Shown in pieces: positions 35,986-48,383 of a DNA stretch of 64,000 bases (position 1 is its first letter; the number at the start of each line of letters is the position of its first letter). The stretch is taken from the NCBI GenBank assembly GCA_022818135.1, contig JAFMSR010000017.1, positions 40,643,398-40,707,397 of the forward strand, written 5' to 3'. Source of the stretch: Saxidomus purpurata. Lineage: Eukaryota; Mollusca; Bivalvia; Venerida; Veneridae. The position numbers were made by a program, and so were the translations under genes. The notes below the pieces were generated by a model that saw only the letters and a list, made by a program, of their open reading frames with translations, searched no databases and had not been told where the DNA came from.

Positions 35986-36039
35986 ATCTTAACTTCAAGC
36001 CTTTAGTCCTCACAGTGATAGTATTATACCAGAGTTTTG

Positions 36040-36325
36040 GGGAGACACTCAAAATCCCCTTGGTCATAATCCCCTTGGTCCAAAAATGGCATAGTAGTCA
36101 TAATCCCCTTAATGGATTTTACATTTTAATTTCAATAATTTTTTTTTTTTTTCCAATCATTTGCTTTAATTAAGTTAAACTAGAGACAAATGAAATAGAA
36201 ACATTTGGTAATTTTTGTTATTCAAAATATGCTTTTTCACTTGTAAAATTCATTGAGGGGATTATGACTACTATGTCATTTTTGGACCAAGGGGATTATG
36301 ACCAAGAGGATTTTGAAGTACACTC
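36040..36325. mobile_element. Fold-back MITE with inverted arms of about 60 bp
   Basis: The arms at 36,049-36,112 and 36,254-36,318 are near-perfect inverses (CTTGGTCATAATCCCCTTGG). Target duplication GAGTTTTG at 36,032-36,039 and 36,326-36,333. The copy 5 flank near 54,795 is the empty site. Confidence 0.75.
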
Positions 36326-36510
36326 GAGTTTTGAGGTTACAGTCATCCAGGCTATTGGTTTCTGTCATGGCTATTCACAGCTAGGGTGGAAAGTGGATCT
36401 GCTTTTGTGAACAGTGCAGCTCATGATCAGCAGCACATGCATGATCTGTACTTGTTTAACAGGGGACCTTTTTGGTCTATTGGTTACTTTGTTTGAGTAA
36501 CAGGTTGCTG

Positions 36511-37024
36511 GGCTTTAGGGTTTGATCCGCAGTAAGAGATTAGAGTTTGATCCGCAGTTAGGGATTAGGGTTTGATCCACAGTTAGGGTTTAGGGTTTGA
36601 TCCACAGTTAGGGTTTAAGGTTTGTTCTGCAGTTAGGGTTTAGGGTTTGATCCACAGTTAGGGATAAGGGTTTGATCTGCAGTTAGTGATTAGGGTTTGA
36701 TCCACAGTTAGGGATTAGGGTTTGATCCGCAGTTAGGGATTAGGGTTTGATCCACAGGGATTAGGGTTTGATCCACAGTTAGGGATTAGGGTTTGATCCG
36801 CAGTTAAAGAATAAGGGTTTGATCCGCAGTTAGGAATTAGGGTTTGATCTGCAGTTAGGGATTAGGGTTTGATCCACAGTTAGGGATTAGGGTTTGATCT
36901 GCAGTTAGGGATTAGGGTTTGATCCACAGTTAGGGATTAGGGTTTGATCCACAGTTAGGGTTTAGGGTTTGTTCTGAGGTAAGAGATTAGAGTTTGATAC
37001 TCAGGGGTTTGATCCGCAGCTAGG
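36511..37024. repeat. TTAGGG-containing minisatellite, unit about 26 bp
   Basis: About 20 units of the form TTAGGGTTTGATCCRCAG plus TTAGGGA. A single diverged unit sits at the matching position 3' of copy 5 (about 55,010-55,065), so the array grew locally. Confidence 0.85.
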
Positions 37025-37548
37025 GAGGACCCCTGATGCTATACTGTAAGTGTATTAATATTAGCGGACTACTAATTTTCATGTTATTAGCGGGATCCGA
37101 TGTGTGCTTATTCATGTTATTCATGTTCATGTGAGCGAAGGTCTCTACGTATACACCAAGTTTCTATTGCAAGGGAAAAAATGTGCTAAAATAATATCAT
37201 ATATATTTAAAAAAGCAATCGAAGAATATTCAGTCCACTACACTTTGTTTCTATAATGTCAAAGGCTGTATAAGTGGAAAAAGCAATCATATTTCCATTT
37301 ATCACAGCGTAGATTGCGCCCTCTATGTAATGAACGACAACTCTTGCTTTTCCAAAAAATTGACTGTGTCCACAGTTTTCATCCTAGAATTACCTCAATT
37401 GTTCAATAAAAAGAGACGCATATATTTGATCTAGTGTTTAAGTCTCCATGCATCTTTTACTCACCACGTATTAAATATAGCGGTAATAACATTGAAAACT
37501 TTCTTGGCAAGTAAGCAATATGTGAAAGATAGAAGAAATGTGGTATCA
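37025..37548. other. 3' flank of copy 4
   Basis: Non-coding. No gene or bounded repeat seen. Confidence 0.45.
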
Positions 37549-37554
37549 TTTATT
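37549..37554 (-). terminator. Possible poly(A) signal of copy 4
   Basis: AATAAA on the gene strand, partly matching the conserved 3' block of copies 1, 3 and 5. Confidence 0.35.
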
Positions 37555-39023
37555 TTGAACAAGGAAGAAGAATTTAATCAACAATTAACAATTGATATAG
37601 ATAACAGATGAAACTGTATTTGTACATTTTAATGCCTAGTTTAATAGAATTAATTAATCATGCCAAATGCTGGTCAACTATTTAAAGGACTCGGTCATGT
37701 TATTATGGAATATACAATGTTTTCAATGTCTTGAGAGAATTAGGATCCGATGAGGATGCTTAAAAGCAGATGATATTTGTAGCTTTAAAATGGCATAGTC
37801 TCTACCAATCATGCATGTATGTATAACAGTCATTTCAGTAAACAAATTTGGAGGTTGTTTTGATTTAACAGAGATGGTATTTTCCAGTATTTAAGAACAT
37901 CATTTCCTATTGTTTGGTGCCTTTCTCATAGCAGTTGTCACGTTTCTAGGAGATGGCTTGACATAGTCACCATGCATTAGAGAATTTCTTGGCTCTCCAT
38001 AAGAGGTCTGCCTTCTAAAAGACTGTCCTTGTGTATTGGAAACCCGTCTGTAGTTGAATTGTCCTTTCCTTGTTGAAGCTCGAGGTTTTGTTTGTAGGTT
38101 GTTAGGTTGTTCTAAATGTCTAGATTCAAGTTCTTTAATTTTTGCGTCCTTTTCTTCCATCTGTTTCAGTTTGATATCGGCATCTTTCTCCAAGTTATCT
38201 AAAGTTGTTTTCAGGTTGTCATTTTCAGCTTCTTTGTAAGCAAGTGTTTTTTCCATTTTTTTCATGTTCCCTCTTTGCTTCAACAAATCATCGAACAGCT
38301 GCTTTTCTTCCTTTTCCTTTTTTTCTAGTGTGCGTTTTAGATATTTCTTATCAGCAAATAATCTTTCAATGCAAACATTAAGTGGTTGTCGCTTGTCGTT
38401 TTCTGGAAAAAGTCTATGGCATTTTCTGATCATCTTTGTGTCATCAGAATTTTCTAACCTATTGATAAGTTTGCCAGTTTCAGTATTTATCATATACCAA
38501 GTGACAAATTCATCTTCTCGGTCTTCAGTGTCATTTTCAGATGTGATAGCATTAAGTTTGATGTAAAATTTCCTCATTTCTTCCTTTTGGTACTGATGAA
38601 ACTTGTCATCATTGCGGTGTGATAATTGAGAACTTCCTTCTCTAACTGAAATAAAAGAAGCTTGACTTGTTTGAGAGCTATCATCAGATTCTTCCAGGCC
38701 ATTATGAACAGATACATCATCTGCATCATTGAGGTGTGATAATTGAGAACTTCCTTCTCTAACTGAAATAAAGGTTGCTTCATTTGTTGGAGAGCTATCA
38801 TCAGATTCTTCCAGGCCATCATGAACAGATGCATCAGCTGCATCAACAGTTTCTGAAACTTTTTCAAATCCTTCACTTTGTACCTCACGTTTACTTGTAA
38901 TTTGATTTTCAACATCATCATTTGTTGAAGTAGTGACTGCTGCAGTTTCACTTTGACTTTCATTAAAGCCTTGGTTATAGGAGTCCATTGCACTTTGGGT
39001 TTCATCTTTGGTATGCCTTTGTT

Positions 39024-40558
39024 AACCAGGTTTTCAATTTTGAAAATCCTGGTTATTAGATTGGGGTATGGCGGGCGGATGGGCGGATGGGCGGATGGGC
39101 GGATGGGCGGATGGGCGGATGGGCGGGCGTCAAACGAAATTGTGTCCGCTCTGTAACTCTTCAACCCTTTGAAGAATTTTGATGAAACTTCAGACAAATG
39201 TTTACCACATCAAGATGACGTGCAGAACGCATGTTCCGCATGGCTGGCTCCAAGGTCAAGGTCACAGTGACATTAACATTGAAAATCCTGTCCGCTCTGT
39301 AACTCTTCAACCCTTTGAAGAATTTTGATGAAACTTCAGACAAATGTTTACCACATCAAGATGACGTGCAGAACGCATGTTCCGCATGGCTGGCTCCAAG
39401 GTCAAGGTCACAGTGACATTAACATTGAAAACCTGTCCGCTCTGTAACTCTTCAACCCTTTTTGAAGAATTTTGATGAAACTTCAGACAAATGTTTACCA
39501 CATCAAGATGACGTGCAGAACGCATGTTCCGCATGGCTGGCTCCAAGGTCAAGGTCACAGTGACATTAACATTGAAAATCCTGTCCGCTCTGTAACTCTT
39601 CAACCCTTTGAAGAATTTCATCATGGGCGGATGGGCGGATGGGCGGATGGGCGGGCGTCAAACGAAATTGTGTCCGCTCTGTAACTCTTCAACCCTTTGA
39701 AGAATTTTGATGAAACTTCAGACAAATGTTTACCACATCAAGATGACGTGCAGAACGCATGTTCCGCATGGCTGGCTCCAAGGTCAAGGTCACAGTGACA
39801 TTAACATTGAAAATCCTGTCCGCTCTGTAACTCTTCAACCCTTTTGAAGAATTTTGATGAAACTTCAGACAAATGTTTACCACATCAAGATGACGTGCAG
39901 AACGCATGTTCCGCATGGCTGGCTCCAAGGTCAAGGTCACAGTGACATTAACATTGAAAATCCTGTCCGCTCTGTAACTCTTCAACCCTTTGAAGAATTT
40001 TGATGAAACTTCAGACAAATGTTTACCACATCAAGATGACGTGCAGAACGCATGTTCCGCATGGCGGCTCCAAGGTCAAGGTCACAGTGACATTAACATT
40101 GAAAATCCTGTCCGCTCTGTAACTCTTCAACCCTTTTTGAAAATTTTGATGAAACTTCAGACAAATGTTTACCACATCAAGATGACGGCAGAACGCATGT
40201 TCCGCATGGCTGGCTCCAAGGTCAAGGTCACAGTGACATTAACATTGAAAATCCGTCCGCTCTGTAACTCTTCAACCCTTTGAAGAATTTTGATGAAACT
40301 TCAGACAAATGTTTACCACATCAAGATGACGTGCAGAACGCATGTTCCGCATGGCTGGCTCCAAGGTCAAGGTCACAGTGACATTAACATTGAAAATCCT
40401 GTTTACATGATTTTAACTTGATTTGGCAGTCAAAGGTCATATCATCTTTGGAGGTAATTTAAAAAAGATATGATATATTATTTCATGTCTACTTTGTAAC
40501 TTGAATCAGAACAACATTTTTGAAAACCTGGTTTCGTGGCATTGCCATGTTTCTTGTT
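39024..40558 (+). mobile_element. Helentron-like element inside exon 3 of copy 4
   Basis: Starts AACCAGGTTTTC, GAAAATCCTGGTTATTAG and (GGGCGGAT)n. About nine near-identical units of roughly 146 bp follow (each with AAGGTCAAGGTCACAGTGAC). It ends GAAAACCTGG, hairpin GTGGCATTGCCA and CTTGTT. The microsatellite start is itself repeated at 39,624-39,660. Same family as 19,093-20,329. Confidence 0.85.
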
Positions 40559-41604
40559 TATATGTTGGATTAGACATGTCACGGATGGTTTTTCTTTGGG
40601 ATTCAATTATGCCAATGGGACTGGTGCATGCATCTTCGTATTGCTTTTTCTGTAATTGTTGCTTCTGTCCATTGCTCTCCATGCCTGATTATAGACAAAA
40701 CATTGTAAGCCTAACACTGTTTGAATTATGTCCTGGAATTATTAAATGATAGTAAAATATAAGGAAATTACTGTAATATCCGGGTAATAGGTTGCTTTAC
40801 TTTATTGGCCACACCCGTATATTTTTACGATTTTTAAAACAAAAATGAAAGTATAGGCCGCTCCAGCACATTGGCTGCAGCCGTTATGTCGAATATGGTG
40901 CATATATTCCGGCATTTAAAACAAGCCACACCCTTTTGTTTGACAGTTAAGGTATGATAATCACTCCCACTAATCTGCTGATTATGATAGTTAATCAACC
41001 CATGAAGGCTAAATGGGTTGTAAAGTATTAGCGAACTGTTTTGAAATGGGGTATCGACCTAAAAATTCCAACTCTGTGCACTCAAAATACCTATTCAAAA
41101 AATAAAAAAGGCCATATTGGTGGCATCTATGAAAATTCATCTTTTTTTTTTATGTATAGGCATTGGCCTATTGTCCTGAAATTACGGTAGTGCATGAGAA
41201 AAGACATTTTGTGCTGTGGGAATAAGCATCTTTAATTTGATTGATGTAGTGGAGGTATTCAGTTTGTAAAAATTAATTATAGTGTGAAATAGCACAGGTT
41301 GTGAGGAGAAATCATGTAGCGGTAGAGCTGGAACAACCTATTGTTTTATTTTTAAATAAAATGTAAGAAGTGACCAGATTCAAACCTTGCTGACTTCTTT
41401 GAAATTTTCTGTTTTTCTGTCCATCTAGTTCCTTTGCCACCCATTCAAAATTTTCTTTTAGAATCCATACAAAGTTATCAAATGCTTCTGGCCCTCTCTT
41501 CTCCAGTAGTTCCAGTATTTTGTACACACTTTCCCTAGGTGTTCCTTCAGCCTGAACATAATATACAAAATATTGTTGTGAAATTACAAAACATGCAGCA
41601 GGTA

Positions 41605-42594
41605 TTTTAGCTGAACTGGCTTCGCCAGGGTGAGCTTTTCTAATTGATGATTGACATTTTGATTCAACTGACATCTCCTCTGAAACCACTTGGCCAATGT
41701 TGATAAAACTATGCAGGAATGTTATTTGCATGGAGCTCTACCAAAATTGTTCAAAGAATTCCATTCCATGCAGAACTCTGGTTGCTACGGCAACTAATAG
41801 GAAAAACTTTAACAATCTTCTTCTCTGAAACCACAAGGCCTAGAGCTTAGCTTAGATATTTGGCATGTAGCATTGGCTAATGGACCTCTACCAAGATTGT
41901 TCAAATTATGACCCCTGGGTCAAAATTGACCCCGGGCAGGTGGTCACTTAGTTTTGCATAGGCTTATATAGGAAAAACTTAGAAGAACTTAAAAAATCTT
42001 CTTCTCTGAAAACACAAGGCCTAGAGCTTAAATATTTGGCATGTAGCATAGGCTACTGGACCTCTACCAAGATTGTTCAAATTATGACCCCCGTGTCAAA
42101 ATTGACTCTGCACGGGTGGTCACTTAGTTTTGCAAAGGCTTATATAGGAAATATTAAAAAAATCTTCTTCTCTGAAACGACAAGGCCTAGAGCTTAGATA
42201 TTTGGCATGTAGCATTGGCTAGTGGACCTCTAACAAGATTGTTCAAATTATGACCCTGGATCAAAATTGACCCCGCACAGGGGGGTCACTTAGTTTTACA
42301 TAGGCTTTAATATAGGAAAAACTTTAAAAATCTTGTTCCCTGAAACCACAAGGCATAGAGCTTAGATATTTTGCGTGTAGCATTGTCTAGTGGACCCGTA
42401 GCATTGCCTAGTAGACCTCTTCAAAGTTTGTTCAAAGTATGTCCCTGGGGTTAAAATTGGCCTTTCCATGGGGGTTTATTTGTTTTACAAAGATGTATAT
42501 AGGAAAACCTATTTGGTACATAACATTGTCTAGTGATCTTCCACCAGGCAAGTGGACTTGTACCAAGGTGAGCGAGCCAGTTTGGCCCTCTTGC
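41605..42594 (+). mobile_element. Helentron-like element, AGCTCACCTG family, in intron 1 of copy 4
   Basis: Starts TTTTAGCTGAACTGGCTTCG and ends AAGGTGAGCGAGCCAG, TTTGGCCCTCTTG. About five tandem units contain GAAACCACAAGGCCTAGAGC. Close relative of 51,350-52,504. Confidence 0.7.
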
Positions 42595-42856
42595 TATTTC
42601 TTTCTGTAATCGTTGCTATTCCAATAGATTTTAACATGATGAACGCCTTTTAAAACTATTGTCACATACGTAAATAGATTTTGTATGATAAGAAATATAT
42701 TTTAAAAAAAGAAACACCTTGATTGTGTCAATGAAAAACGCATTTCCCCCGTCTTTATTTAAGCAATACCTAACAACAAGTGTGCGTTATCAGCACTGCT
42801 GCCAAGTGCACGCTAGGCATTATGGGTAAATTCTTTCCAGGTATTCTTTTATCAAT

Positions 42857-44386
42857 TTTTAGGTCACCTGAGAATGAAGTGCAAAGGTGAGATATTGTTA
42901 TCGCCTGGCGTCCGTGGTCTGACATCTATTGTCTGTCGTCTGTCCACACTTAACCTTGTGTATGCAGTTGAGGCTGCATTTTTAATGGATTTTCATGAAA
43001 CCTGGTCAGAATGAAAGCCTTGATAAAATCTAGATCAACTTCAAACATGGGTCATCTTTGGTCAAAAACTATGTCATTGGGTCAAATCATATTCAAGAGA
43101 GGTTGCATTTTTCATTGGATATTCATGAAACTTTGTCAGTATCATTGCCTTGATCAAATCTAGGTCACATAAAATATAGGTCACCTGGTCAAATCATAAA
43201 AAAACCTTGTGTTTGCAAATGAGGTAGCATTTTCAATGGATCTTCATGAAACTTTTCATATGATTGCCTTGATGAAATCTATGTTGAGTTTAAACATGGT
43301 CATCCATTGTCAAAAACTAGGTCAACCGATCAAATCATAGAAAAACCTTGTGTATGCAATAGAGGTTGCCTTTTTCATTGGATCTTCATGAAACTTTGTC
43401 AGTATGATTGCCCTGATAAAATATAGGTTGAATGTGAACATGGGTCATCTTGTACCAAAAACTAGGTAACAGGGTGAAATCATAGAAAAAATCTTGTGTA
43501 TGCTAGAGGTTGCATTTTTCTTAGGATCTTCATGAAACTTGGTCAGTATGATTGCTGTGATAAAATCTATGTTGAGTTCGAACATGGGTTAGTTAGGGTC
43601 AAAACCTAGGTCACATGGTCAAATCATAGAAAAACCTTGTGTATGCAAAAGATGTTGCATTTTCCATTGGGTCTTCATGAAACTTGGTCAGTTTGATTGC
43701 CTTGATCAAATCTAGGTTCGAGTTTGAATATGGGTCATCTAGGGTCAAAAACCAGGTCACCTGGTTAAATCATAAAAAAATCCTTATGTTTGCAAATGAG
43801 GTTGCATTTTTCATTGGATCTTCATGAAACTTTTCAGTATTATTGCCTTGATGAAATCTATGTTGAGTTTAAACATGGTCATCCAGGGTCAAAACCTAGG
43901 TCACGGGGTCAAATCATAGAAAAACCTTGTGTATGCTACAGAGGTTGCATTTTTCATTGGACCTTCATGAAATTTTGTCAGTATGATTGCCTTTATTAAA
44001 TCTAGGTTGAGTTCCAACATTAGTCATCTAGTGTCAAAAACTAGGCCACAGAATCAATTCATAGAAAAACCATGTGTACGCAATAGAGGTTGCATTTTTC
44101 CTTCTATCTTCATGAGACTTGGTCAGTATGATTGTTTTGATGAAATATAGGTTGAGTATGAATATGGGTAATCTGAGGCCAAAACCTAGGACACCTGATT
44201 AAAACCTTATGCATGCCATACAGGTGACACTTGCAATCAAATCATCATGTAAATTGGTCAAAAGGTTTGCGTTGTCAAGGTCAAACAGGATGTTTGTGTT
44301 TAGAATATATAGTATAGAGTTGAAGCTTGGTCACATATTGTCATAAGTCCCAGGTGAGCGATATAGGGTCATCTTTGCCCTCTTGT
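42857..44386 (+). mobile_element. Helentron-like element with about nine tandem units, in intron 1 of copy 4
   Basis: Starts TTTAGGTCACCTGAGAATG and ends CAGGTGAGCGATATAGGGTC, TTTGCCCTCTTGT. Units of about 140 bp contain TTGCATTTTTCATTGGATC and CTAGGTCACCTGGTCAAATC. Confidence 0.7.
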
Positions 44387-44572
44387 ATAAAGTTTTATGT
44401 TCATTGTTACTAATTTAAAGAAAAAATATAAACAAAAAATGACTGTTGAATATGACAGTTATTATTATGATTTATTCAATTTTTTGCAAATTCATATTCA
44501 TTAAGAAATTTAAATATTGAATATTAACTTTTTCAAACGTTCCTATTATAGTGAAAAATAGTAATATTGTTT

Positions 44573-45316
44573 AGTGGGGTATATAGGAGTCACCCGGTGG
44601 TCGGTTGGGTGGGTGGGCGGTCCGCTGCATTTCCTTGTCCGGAGCATAACTTTAAAACTACTAATTAGAATTCAATACAACTTCATACAATGGTTCAGCA
44701 CATCGAGAGGAAGTGCAGTGTACCAGATCCATAACTCTATCTTGACTCATTACAAAGTTATTGCCCTTTGTTACTTTTCCTTGTCCAGAGCATAATTCGA
44801 AAACTACTGGTTGGAATTCAATACAATTTGATACACAACTTCATAAAATGGTCAAGCACAATGAGAGAAAGTGCAGTGCGCAAGAACCCTAACTCCATCT
44901 TGACAAATTACAGAGTTATTGCTCTTTGTTACTTTTCCTTGTCCGAAGCATAACTTGAAAACTATTGGTTGGAATTCAATACAACTTCATACAATGGTCA
45001 AGCACAATGAGAGAAAGTGCAGTGTACAAGAACCATAACTCTTTAGTAATTACAGAGTTATTGCCCTTTGTTACTTTTCCTTGTCCAGAGCATAGCCTGA
45101 AAACTACTGGTTGGAATTCAAAACAACTTGATACAATGATCCAGCACATTGAGAGGAAGTGCATTGTACAAGAACTCTGTCTTGACAAATTACAGAGTTA
45201 TTGCCAAGAACAATATCGCTATTTTAGTGTTTTTTTGCAAGGTGTTCTGTTACTACGAAGTTCCTCAGTTTATAAAGCAGTCTTTTGGGGTATTAATCAT
45301 ATTTAGTGATAGGTCT
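44573..45316 (+). mobile_element. Tandem-core element, possible Helentron relative
   Basis: G-rich start (GGGTGGGTGGGCGGTCC), four units of about 145 bp (TTACTTTTCCTTGTCC, GTTGGAATTCAATACAAC) and an end with ATCATATTTAGTGAT and TCTAGTTGT. No inverted subterminal match found, so the class is uncertain. Confidence 0.5.
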
Positions 45317-45548
45317 AGTTGTAATTTAAAAAAAAGAAGATTATCCCAACAGCATTTATGTTCATTCATTTTAAGCATCAAATTTTGTGTTATTATTTGC
45401 AGAATGAAAGGGAAAGTAGAATTACCTTAATACTGTGGAGCATTTCATTGGTAAATATTTTATCCCACAGCAAGTCCTCATTTGGCCCCAGATCATCTTT
45501 TATCTTTATATGCAGGCTCTGTAAGGTTGACTTCTGCCTTTTATCCAT

Positions 45549-45805
45549 TCTGATTCACTATAAAATATCAAATGTTTTCTTGTTCAAAATCTACAAAGTA
45601 CAGCTTTTGTCTCTGGTCCAGGTGTAGTTTTAGTTAAGACTATGTGAAAACTTGACCCTCTTATATTAATTCTGAGATATAAAAGTAATAATGTGAACTG
45701 CCCCTCAAAATTTTCCTTCCACCACTTTCATGGTATGTGTTCTCTTACCTCAGTTCTTTGTCCTGAAATAGCCAATCACTCCTTTACAAGTCCTTCACAG
45801 TAGCT
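45549..45805 (-). promoter_or_regulatory. Promoter region of copy 4, TATA segment deleted
   Basis: The donor GAG/GTAAGAG (exon end 45,749), the acceptor (45,550) and AGCTACTGTGAAGGA (45,791-45,805) are present. The roughly 30 bp that carry the TATA box in the other four copies are missing between GGACTTGTAAA and GGAGTGATTGG. Confidence 0.55.
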
Positions 45806-46225
45806 ATAGGCATGGGCTATGTCACCCAAGTCTGTAATATTATCATTTATACTAAGTGCTTACCCTTAGCTGTATGAATCCAGTATGTGTTATGCCTGTA
45901 AAACTTATTTGCATATGTCTTACAAGACTTTAAAGTAGTAGCTGATGTCATATTAGACACATAGTCTTTCCAAAAATAGAATTTGCTTAAAACTAAAATA
46001 GCCCACTACTCACCATTGAAACAAACTTGCAAAATGTCTATTGAAACTTACGTAATTAGCATAATGGAAGCTCCATTATTAGTTCCATTTTATCTTGAAC
46101 ATTGTCATTTCTTAAGAAGACAGCTAATTCTGATGTCATCACTTTGATTCCTTTAGTAAGCAATTAGTCAGATTAGTTTGCCAGATTGGATTACAAATAA
46201 GAAAAAAAAAGTACATCAGTAGAAG
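45806..46225. other. Upstream flank of copy 4
   Basis: Non-coding, partly alignable with the upstream flank of copy 5 (59,560-60,260). No gene. Confidence 0.45.
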
Positions 46226-46397
46226 ACTAAATCAAAGCGCTGAAGGCACTGAAAATGTTCGTTCTGAAACATAGATTATCGTAAGGATTGGTACTTAGGT
46301 GAGGAATGTTGAACACATGTTTTGCACTATGCTTGATAGTTTTAAGTGGAACATCTGATCACTTGATGTAACAGCATATTGAGCAATGTTATGGACA

Positions 46398-46585
46398 GTG
46401 AGATTCCTCCTAGGTCAAGTGGTTTGAAAAGTGAAACTTCTCAATTATTGAGAGTCTTGACATTGAGCCCCGCTACTGACCACGTCTCTTGTTGTGAGAA
46501 AGTTTGCAGTTTTTTAAGAAGATTATAGTTATAGTACTGGTCCTTACCAGGAATTATCGTAAGATTAACTGTCCGCCTGTAAATA
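46398..46585 (+). mobile_element. tRNA-Ser-like SINE, family 2, diverged
   Basis: Partner of 18,558-18,745, with TCAAGTGGTTTGAAA, CTCAATTATTGAGAG and the GTGAGAAAGTTTGCAG tail. Confidence 0.55.
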
Positions 46586-46607
46586 AACGTACATGTAACT
46601 TATATGT

Positions 46608-47428
46608 CAGGGATCATGCTAGCCCAGGCTCAACTTCTCCCTCCAGAGACATTAGGGAGAAGTTTTTCAGTACAGGGAGAAGCTTGTACAGCGCGTTGAT
46701 AACATTTAATGTAAAATCAGTATACCCTTTTCATACTTAAACAACTGCATAAAACATTTTTTTATTCCAAAAAATTCTTTCTCATTAATAAACATTCTTG
46801 AGTGATAATATTATGTTCTGTGGGTTCCTTGGAGGATTTTAACATTTTTACAGTGAAATGCAATGTGATTGCATAAAATATTTTACTAAAACTCTTTATT
46901 CTACTGATTTTAATTGCCGATTAATGAATTGATTACCGAGAAAAAAAAAATGCAGCAGCAAATGGTCAACAACTTCAACAATTTGTGTCTGATATTTGCT
47001 TTGCATTATAAATAAAACGTGTGAATAGATCAACGAACTTACTGGCATCTAAACAGCCAGTTTAATTGTAAGCATGTGAAATTGGTCCTTATTGTTCCCA
47101 ATCAATGCTAATCCTTTTAATAATCGATGTTTACTCAACTATTAAATTGACAATAAACATTACACATGTCAAAACGCACATGTCAACCTATAAATTGCTA
47201 TGTTGTCTCGCCACTTTTGATTGGCTTACTGTTTTTTATTGACCAATGAAAGCTAATGTAACAAACAGTAGCAAGTAGGCGGTGCAGTATCGAGATTGAC
47301 ACTCGAAAACATTGTCAGTGTTTATGAAAAATAAAGCGACTTTGTTTTCGCTTTTCTATGCGATCACGGCGAAATGGCCGGGGATACGGCGACTATTTCG
47401 CCCACGTCGCCCTCAAACGTGATCCCTG
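46608..47428. mobile_element. TIR element, 821 bp, CAGGGATCATG ends
   Basis: Ends CAGGGATCATG and CGTGATCCCTG are near-inverse, with TATGT on both sides (5-bp target duplication). Internally it has repeated AGGGAGAAG motifs. No transposase; superfamily not assigned. Confidence 0.6.
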
Positions 47429-48068
47429 TATGTATTTCCTTTGACGTAGATCTTTTTTCTAGACTAAGTAATGAATAAAGAACAAAGTCGGAATATTCAA
47501 TACATTGTATACATTGTACTGAGCACTTGAGCATGACTTACAACGTAATTTTTTCACCATTGTAGACATTAACACAACATATTTCTTTAATATCGACATG
47601 AAAATTACGATCGATTGCATTCATGGTGTAATACATAATATATGCGTATAAAAAAAACTTTCTATTGGTGTTCCATTCAAACAAATTGTTTCCCGCCAGA
47701 TGTTAAACCCGAACATACCTATCTAGCCTGTTCACGATAGAACAGTTGTATGGTACATGTAACATATACCATAAAACACAACAAAAAACAGAAACTGCTT
47801 ACACATTGATGGGCGACCAGTATCGATCCAGACCAGCCTGCTTGCATAGTCGCAAAGTCCATTATGTTGGTTTTCCCATTACGCGGCTCAATTTTTGTTA
47901 TTTTATTACACTGAACCATGCAGAACACACATATGGTACTAATCCACCAACAATTTTTGACAGTGACGTCATTTTGTCAACAAACTATAAATAAGCATGG
48001 TATATCCCAAAACAAATGTATATTTATGACAGATAGAAATGTGTCCCTATCAATTGAGATGTTCAAAG

Positions 48069-48140
48069 TAAGGTATGGCCCAGTGGATGTGCTGTCTGTT
48101 TGACACGCAGGCGATGCTAGTTCGAAACTTGTGGTTGGCG
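48069..48140 (+). tRNA. tRNA-like sequence (anticodon GAC, Val-like), probably not a working tRNA
   Basis: A-box-like TGGCCCAGTGGA, a 5-bp anticodon stem with loop TTGACAC, and B box AGTTCGAAAC. The acceptor stem is poor. Confidence 0.35.
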
Positions 48141-48310
48141 AGATATATTTATGTTTTATTTTTGGAGGGCAAAATTTATATAGTTGGAATGGCCTGTTAA
48201 CATGTGCTTTCTTTTTTTGAGGAAAAATTTATTCTGTATGCCTTCTTCGTGAAGCACGAGAAAATCAAGATAAGGGTACAATTGAAAAAAAAAAAATACC
48301 GTGCAGGAAA

Positions 48311-48383
48311 AAGGTTCCGTGGCTGGTTTCGAACTCGGTACCTTTCAGTTAGTACCACAGCACCTTTATCCTCTGGGCTACGT
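48311..48383 (-). tRNA. tRNA-like sequence, minus strand
   Basis: On the minus strand: TAGCCCAGAGGATAAAGG (A box) and GAGTTCGAAACC (B box). Anticodon uncertain. Confidence 0.3.

Larger units (their letters stand above)
37900..45548 (-). pseudogene. CARD and coiled-coil gene copy 4, interrupted by a transposon
   Basis: Exons 45426-45548 (41 codons), 41386-41551 (166 nt) and 37900-40684 use the family splice sites. Exon 3 holds a 1,535-bp Helentron-like insert (39,024-40,558) that brings in stops on both sides. Leaving the insert out, exon lengths sum to 1,539 nt, a multiple of three, and no other stop was seen, so the host frame was intact (about 512 aa) when the element arrived. The CARD first half has lost about four residues (FYAA) and carries several radical changes. 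Exon 3 lacks most of the polar segment before the SPIGI motif (KQYEDACTSPIGI remains) and has an internal duplication of about 38 residues (VREGSSQLSH repeated). The promoter has lost its TATA segment. Probably non-functional; a short CARD-only product is conceivable. Confidence 0.8.

Noticed and set aside
36511..37024. A telomere or internal telomere fusion
   Set aside because: TTAGGG is only part of a 26-bp unit with TTTGATCC spacers, and a single unit exists in the paralogous flank.
39161..40283. Repetitive open frames on both strands in the copy 4 insert
   Set aside because: They are translations of the 146-bp tandem units of the Helentron-like element; frames break whenever unit length varies by one base.
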